Assembly (NCBI GenBank): GCA_032622095.1
Contig: CP136065.1
Span: 36,306,732 to 36,370,731, forward strand
DNA length: 64,000 bases
DNA from: Siphonodentalium dalli
Taxonomy: Eukaryota; Mollusca; Scaphopoda; Gadilida; Siphonodentaliidae
Direction of reading: 5' to 3'
The translations under genes and the position numbers were made by a program. The notes under the pieces are model-generated. The model worked only from the letters and a program-made list of their open reading frames with translations, had not been told where the DNA came from and did no database searches. Below, in pieces: positions 58,721-64,000 of this stretch. How positions within the stretch are numbered: the stretch's first letter is position 1; each line of letters opens with the position of its first letter.

Positions 58721-59696
58721 GACGTTATCTTCTTGGCTCTTCATTTTCACACTGTGCTAATTAAAAAACCTCATTAATATCATTGAAACTCATTCTGCAG
58801 ATATATAAACGCAAGCATGAGTCTCCACACAATTGTACCCAAAAATTATACCGCTATACATGCCGATTGTGGCCGTTGAGTGTTCATGAATTAGTCGTAA
58901 GACGGCGTCAATTGACAAGTGACAAATCTGATAGATTGGATCAATCACACCATCGACAGCGTGTGTCGTTTGCGCTAAAGCAAAGATACCTTTGCGTTCA
59001 GCCGCTACCATATAAACTACCTGGTTTATAAAATAGTCTCGCTTGGTGAATAGCACCCCTGAGGTTCTTCGGTGCTGGAGTCGGTGTCGCGCTCTCCTAC
59101 ATAGTATGCATTGTCAATTGCGATTCTGCGCCTGGAAGTATCGGCACCCGATTTGTTGGCACTTCGGATGTTTCGGTACCTGGCAATTTTTTGATCAACG
59201 AACTGTCAGTGATGACAAGAAATTATTTTTATTTTCTTTCTTTATTTCAATGAAATGTGATAAAACATAAACTGGTGATAAAAAAATCAAAGCAGGGTGG
59301 AACAAATGATAACGATGGCGGTTAATATATAAATACCGCGAGGCATACGCAATAAGACACGAACATCTGGGGCCCGAAGTGCCCACTAAGCGATAGCAAA
59401 TTGTCACGGTAAACTTCATGCAGCCAGCCTGTTGAACGACATTTGAAAATCTTTACCAATTTAAAAAAAATATATTTTTATTGTGACAATAGAAACGGTC
59501 ATAAACACATAACATTGACATTACACATGAGAGATTTGTATCAATTTAAGTTCAGGAATATGGTATAGTGTAATATTATTTAACTTGTCATTTTCCCCTA
59601 TAACTTTGGGCCCGGGAAGAGGAGGGGACTGAGCGACTTTTGGGAAGAGTTCTTTGGGACTATAGTGTTATAACACGTGTACTCAATATTTTTCAG

Positions 59697-59866
59697 CTTT
59701 GTACTTCACATTCACCCTCGTCTTGATTGCGGCTTCTTGTTTAATGACCGTCGTCGTCATCAGCTTACATTTCAAGTCTACAACCAGAGTACCGGGGTGG
59801 GCAAGAACCTACTTGATTGGTATTATTGGGCCAATATTGTTCGTGCAATCACCAGCTCTGATCCAG
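59697..59866 (+). CDS. Nicotinic acetylcholine receptor subunit, TM3 exon
   Basis: It is preceded by ATATTTTTCAG and followed by GTATGT. The first two bases complete the codon begun by the last base of exon 53852, giving IPLLA|LYFTFT across the junction, as expected between TM2 and TM3. TM3 is about FTFTLVLIAASCLMTVVVIS. It is followed by the start of the cytoplasmic loop, LHFKSTTRVPGWARTYLIG. It ends in phase 0. No downstream exon for the rest of the loop or TM4 was recognised before 64000. A broken copy of this exon is on the opposite strand at 36784-36908. Confidence 0.93.
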
Positions 59867-61785
59867 GTATGTTCAACACTTAAACTGATTCATAAAAGCG
59901 TATTTGTAAAGTCGTGGCATAGACTAGACGTGTTTTCAATAAAAGAAAAGGCATACCAAGGTATTAACAGCATTTGTGCGGAAAAACAGGAAAAATTATT
60001 TCTAACATAATTCAAGTATGCTGAACAAAACCTTGAAAATCGCGAAACAAATGGTAGCAGAATGAATCAAAATGTCACAAGTATGTAGAGGATATCCAAC
60101 GAGTTATGTTGTGATATAAGATTTTATGAAACGAGTTCGATAAATTTGATTCATAACGAGTCGTAGACGAGTTGTGAATCAAATTTATGAAACGAGTTTT
60201 ATCTTGTTCATCTTGTTCTCATGCAATCAATTGTCCAATGTAAGTTTCCATCATTCCCATAACTGTATTTCAAGGATACATTATTGGCGTCCTGGTTTTG
60301 ACAGAAAACGACGCGGAACTATCTGCAGATGTGGGAGAAACACACACTGTTGTAATTAACAAGCATGCAGGTGTGTCCTAAATAAGGCGATTATGTCGGA
60401 AATTATGGATAATTCGCACAACCATCATAAGTGTTTGTAATTTACAAGTAGTTTTAAATTCTGAAAGTTTGCAATTAGTTTTGGTGGTGATTGTCAGTTT
60501 ATACCTTTGGTATATGCATGTACCTAACATCACATCGACAAACCATGTTCAGATTTAACGCGAATCCATTCGTCCAAACCGTATTTTTTGTACACGGTAC
60601 GAAAACTAGGTATTTCCTATTGGTTAGAAATATTAACATAGTAAATACGTTAAAATGTCTGCAATTGTATCGTATATCGTGATTCAACGCTCGGCGGGAC
60701 CAATAACACCAGCAGCTTCGGGTCGTGTGCTATTGGACCCACCTCGCATTGTATCACTCTATACCACACAACTGTAGACATTATAACTTATAATACAATG
60801 TCATTGGACTCTAAATGCAGATATATCGGCTGATTATTTATTTATACTTACAACCCAACACATCGTTATAAAGTGTTATAGCGAAGATATTTCGACCTTC
60901 ATTCGAGACCTCATTAACATAATTATTCAACATAAACCGACCCGGATTATGCGCTGATTGGCTTTAGTAGTCGTGCATATCGGAATGTGTTGTGACTTAT
61001 TTTATGTGCTACATGTACGATGCTCCGCTCTGTGACCATAGCAATAACAACCTATACCGAGCGTCGGCAGGTTTTATAGTCCAGTTACCATGCAGTGAAT
61101 GTCAAAGTGTAATACAACACTGCCTAAAGATGCTTAAAAGTCTTGTCCTGATTGGTCAGTATCTCGAGTTACCATGGATATACCGATTCAGTTTTGTGGT
61201 GCAATTCTACTTTATCAGATTGTACCACAAGAAAAAATATCGGTTTATTGGGATCGCCGTACACGGTCTTTTCCTGTTTTTTCTAACTCCGCGCACACGA
61301 TGTACCAATTGAGTACAACAGTAACCCATTTTCTAATGTTTCGTCGTTCGAACGAAGCATGATTGCAAATGGATCTGGACCAGATGATATTATGCGTGTG
61401 ATGTTGATATATGCTACGACGAAATAAAGTTACTTAATAAGTGTATCCAACAATAAAACAAATGTAATTTTCCATCCCCGCAAACGTGTCGATCGCCATT
61501 CGTCTCCGGTATTTCGGAATCAATTTAAAAACAAAAACAAATAAAGTCTGTTCGTTTGTTCTGCTCCCAAGCGGGCGAATAAGATGAATGTATAGCAACT
61601 ATATCATTTAGATCGAATTTTTAACTGGACATTGTCCATAATTACATCCTCCCATCTCCGAACTAGGGCATGAGGTCGAGGGGTTCCCTATGTCAAATGT
61701 CGGAATAGCTTAGTGGTGTAATTATAGTCGAAACTGCTGCAGAAATGTACTTAATTTATTAAGGCATATTTTCAGATTGTATACG
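59867..61785. other. Presumed receptor intron or 3' region, no supported exon
   Basis: I searched for the cytoplasmic loop and TM4 and found no candidate with matching phase. A palindrome lies at 60142-60186. The remainder is AT-rich and unrecognised. Confidence 0.4.
60142..60186. repeat. Palindrome with AAATTTGATTCA arms
   Basis: AAATTTGATTCATAACGAG pairs with CGAGTTGTGAATCAAATTT around a few bases. ATGAAACGAGTT also occurs just outside on both sides in direct orientation. It is probably the core of another small MITE. Confidence 0.65.
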
Positions 61786-62329
61786 TTACCCATGCATACC
61801 ACACCACTCGCATACCGCAGTCACACCTACACAATAACTTAGAAGCAAACATGCAAACAGAATGTGAACACACAAATAACAAAATGATAAATTAAAAGAC
61901 ATAACATCACAAGGCATGCAATGGAGAAAATATATAGGATGACGTAAGTTTGGCACCGATGAGGGAACAGTAAAACTGGCGCACCCCAAGCATGCTGAAA
62001 TCTCTGTGTGCGTCGACAATGAGTAAAGTTTAAGGGAATTAGCCCCCAAGCCGAAGGCCCGCCAAACGGAACGTTAGAGAGTGAACCAAGGCCGAAGTTA
62101 GCAGATGATGCGTTAAAATCTGATGGAGGCAGCTAGGTAGGTAGAAACTCACCAACGGAGAGAAAGAGGAAAAAAATAATGGACTTGCAGCCTCACAGCA
62201 GTAGTGACACAACACAAATCCGTTCCTATGGCAATAGAAACGATATCAATCACCAGCAAAGAAACAAAATCCCCCACCGACGTAACAAGAACATCGGTGA
62301 CAGGGCGACTCTTCTATGAAAATTAGGAT

Positions 62330-62801
62330 GCCAGTTTTTCTGTCCCGGCGTGATTGAGGTGTAACCCACCGTCATTGTAGGCATACACCTCCCTCAATGG
62401 TGCCCCTGCATGTACCATGTACCTATAGGATTGAAAGAACAATATATCATATTTTGTACAAAGTGATTGTAATTCAGAATTTACATCCCGAATAATGGAG
62501 TCTGGTCGACAGGTCTAGGTATTATGGCTGACATGCAAATATTGGCATGCTTGAATGTTTTCTTACACAACGAAATCAGATTACAGTAGGCGGATTTAAA
62601 TTTCTTAATGTCCAGATTGAAAACATCGTTGGTGCCCACGTGAATAATAATATTTCGGAATATTCCGATATACTTCGCCTTCTTCCCGACCTGCCAGGTT
62701 ATATCTCCAATGCTTGCCCCTCGAAACACTAACATTTCGGTCCTTGCTATCTGGACGTATTTGGTAATGGAGTCGGAAATGATAACTGTATCACTGTCTG
62801 G
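62330..62801 (-). pseudogene. SGNH hydrolase domain of the Ngaro-like element, one frameshift
   Basis: Blocks of the SGNH/GDSL fold appear in order: DTVIISDSITKYV (the catalytic Ser block), FRGASIGDITW (block II Gly), IIIHVGTNDV (block III Asn) and, after a frame change near 62490, GGLHLNHAGTEKL (the final block with the catalytic His). These enzymes hydrolyse esters; their role in retroelements is not established. The middle stretch CMSAIIPRPVDQTP fits the beta strand before block V. It lies directly behind the recombinase. Confidence 0.78.
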
Positions 62802-62885
62802 AAAATGAGAAAAAAGGGCGTATATTACTTAAGGGACTAACCCACTAATGGTACCGTGACGCATAGCTAACGCGACTCGCATTTT

Positions 62886-63855
62886 TTACTCGGTGGAGAA
62901 ATTTTGATATTCCTTATACGCGTCACTACGCCAATCGCCGTGAGTTTGGATTAGTTGCGATGGGACTTGACAGTGAAAGGCATAGGTTGCGCCCCCTCGT
63001 CTAAAACTATGAGAAGAGTAAAGGGCCGGATTTCTTCCGGACTGAGCAATAACTGCTTTCAGATTGTTTTGAAATTGTCTATAAGTGATTGGGATGAATG
63101 TGCCCAGCCGATAGTGTGCACATAATGGCATAGAGTTAGGTCCTGTGTTTATTTCACGCATGTGCTTAAAGGCAGTGGCTGGACACAGCGTGCTGTTGGG
63201 GATTTCAACTAGGGGAATTGTATGCACTCTTTCGCCGAATTGGTTGGTTTTAGACCACCTCATAGCCACGAGTAATAACCCTTGTGCTTCGAAAATGTCG
63301 CTCCTATGGAGTATTTTGGACATATCTGATTTTGTGGATTCTGGTACTAGGTTAGATTTCCTGCTCATCAGAAAGAAGGCGAATAGAAATAGGCACCAAA
63401 GGGTTCCATCAATGGGGTCGTTGCGGTTAAAACAAGTGTGTAGTTCAGCTATAATAAGGCAGGTGTCATGGACGCCGCTTTGGCAGATATTGTGCATTTC
63501 CAGTGATGGCTCTGAGAAGAAGCTTGAATCGAAAATTGGAATCAAATTCAAAGGGTAGATTTTGATATAAATGCATGACTTTAACCCCGTTCACGTAATT
63601 TCTGATGGAGTCGACTGGCTTAAGCGATCGGCTTAAAAATTGACAATATAGGCATATTGTTTCCAAGCAAGTCGGGGTGGGGTTAAAGGAGAAGTAAAAA
63701 CAAAATAATAAATGGGTCCGCCATTGAACTGTGAGGTTCTTGTTAGTGCCGCTCGTATATGCGGAGCTGATTGATGTCAAGTGTTCTGCATGCAACGCGT
63801 GAACCTCGGCGTCTGGAATTAAGGATAGTATATCACCAATAGTGCGAGAATTCAA
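62886..63855 (-). pseudogene. Tyrosine recombinase of the Ngaro-like element, one frameshift
   Basis: Two open pieces overlap: 63855-63466 is the N-terminal core-binding part (TSGTNKNLTVQWRTHLLF, then LPFEFDSNFRFKLLLRAITG) and 63551-62886 the catalytic part. The catalytic part shows LMSRKSNLV (first Arg), HSFRRGGATYAF (HxxR), HGDWRSDAY (His/Trp and Tyr) and a YKEYQNF end. The two pieces join near 63530-63550 by a frame change. The enzyme integrates the circular DNA copy of the element by site-specific strand exchange without target duplication. Confidence 0.85.
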
Positions 63856-64000
63856 ACATACTCTCCGGAGAGAAAATGTATTTGCAACCGGGGCAGATCT
63901 CTTTGAATTGTGTCAAGTATTTGTTGTCGGTATGGCTTCTACTGAGGTAATCGACCCTCCGATTCTTTACTCCTTCTATGTGAACAGCCCAGATCTCAAA
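63833..64000 (-). pseudogene. RNase H domain C-terminus of the Ngaro-like element (cut by window end)
   Basis: The minus-strand frame entering from 64000 reads FEIWAVHIEGVKNRRVDYLS, close to the ..H..G..N..AD.LSR pattern that ends the RNase H domain of LTR and DIRS-type elements. It then continues HTDNKYLTQFKEICPG to a stop at 63833. It overlaps the recombinase frame by about 20 bases. Only this end of the RT/RNase H protein is in the window. Confidence 0.72.

Larger units (their letters stand above)
56385..59072. mobile_element. Possible DNA transposon with GGGGTGCTATTCACC ends
   Basis: GGGGTGCTATTCACC near 56390 followed by a CCAGGTAGTTT word is matched in reverse near 59065-59025 (GGTGAATAGCACCCC, then AAACTACCTGG). 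Between them lies a Myb/SANT-like fragment, the kind of accessory protein found in some cut-and-paste transposons. The arms diverge after about 60 bp and no target duplication is clear, so the call is tentative. Confidence 0.35.
53853..59696 (+). other. Receptor intron (5.8 kb) with dispersed repeats
   Basis: No coding exon is recognised between TM2 and TM3. It contains related segments at about 54140-54270 and 56406-56535, a possible transposon with inverted ends (56385-59072), a two-copy repeat at about 57640-58060 and a GGTGCAGTTGGAAATTCAA word near 54838 that is also found near 30397. The 183-codon frame at 54089-54640 has no known domain and overlaps one of the repeats. Confidence 0.6.
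61786..64000 (-). mobile_element. Ngaro/DIRS-like tyrosine-recombinase retrotransposon, 3' part
   Basis: On the minus strand, in order, are the tail of an RNase H domain (64000-63833), a tyrosine recombinase (63855-62886) and an SGNH hydrolase (about 62801-62330), then a probable 3' region. RT/RNase H followed by an overlapping tyrosine recombinase defines DIRS/Ngaro elements. A hydrolase after the recombinase is known from Ngaro elements. The RT and gag should lie beyond 64000. Frameshifts in the recombinase and the hydrolase show decay. The 3' boundary is not determined. Confidence 0.8.

Noticed and set aside
60300-60370. Possible further receptor exon (peptide ENDAELSADVGETHTVVINK before a GTGTGT donor)
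   Set aside because: The acceptor would give phase 2, while the preceding TM3 exon ends in phase 0; in phase 0 it runs into a stop.

Overview
The window reads as repeat-rich, AT-biased animal nuclear DNA, most plausibly from a lophotrochozoan and perhaps a mollusc. That assignment is inference, based on an intron-split alpha-type nicotinic receptor gene, Helentron-like elements with tandem-repeat cores, many non-LTR retrotransposon families and abundant TACATGTA-type words. There is no bacterial gene organisation. I found no tRNA, rRNA or CRISPR array by eye.

The only host gene I can support lies on the + strand. It is a nicotinic acetylcholine receptor subunit with five recognisable exons at 39632-39774, 47382-47426, 52053-52159, 53305-53852 and 59697-59866. 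Their splice phases fit end to end. They cover the N-terminal domain, loops D, A and B, the Cys-loop, the vicinal-Cys loop C, TM1, TM2 and TM3. The signal-peptide exon, the rest of the cytoplasmic loop and TM4 were not found. A decayed copy of the TM3 exon lies on the - strand at 36784-36908.

Mobile DNA makes up much of the rest. One non-LTR family (LINE-A) occurs at 119-3990 (-), 34117-34814 (+, 3' end only) and 48560-51564 (+, nearly intact). A Jockey/I-like element with CCHC ORF1 and endonuclease-RT ORF2 (LINE-B) occupies about 14970-19990 (-). An orphan L1-like ORF1 lies at 10356-11286 (-). The last 2 kb (-) is the 3' half of an Ngaro/DIRS-like tyrosine-recombinase retrotransposon: RNase H tail, recombinase, then an SGNH hydrolase. 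DNA transposon relics include a hAT-like element with an exact 8-bp target duplication (25690-26666), a foldback element (20699-21226), a TTAA-flanked MITE (39028-39260) and a cluster of almost spacerless palindromes at 31-37 kb.

Tandem arrays include a 163-bp satellite (6.9-8.3 kb, diverged to 10.2 kb), a roughly 160-bp repeat (21.9-23.7 kb) with an inverted relative at 52.2-52.6 kb, and a run of nine abutting Helentron-like units (40585-47174) inside a receptor intron. Several repeat cores carry close matches to known metazoan transcription-factor motifs (NRF1, NR5A/ERR, CTCF-like, YY1-like). The most novel-looking signal is a two-tier RNA hairpin in the 3' UTR of all three LINE-A copies, with the same loop lengths and compensatory base changes.
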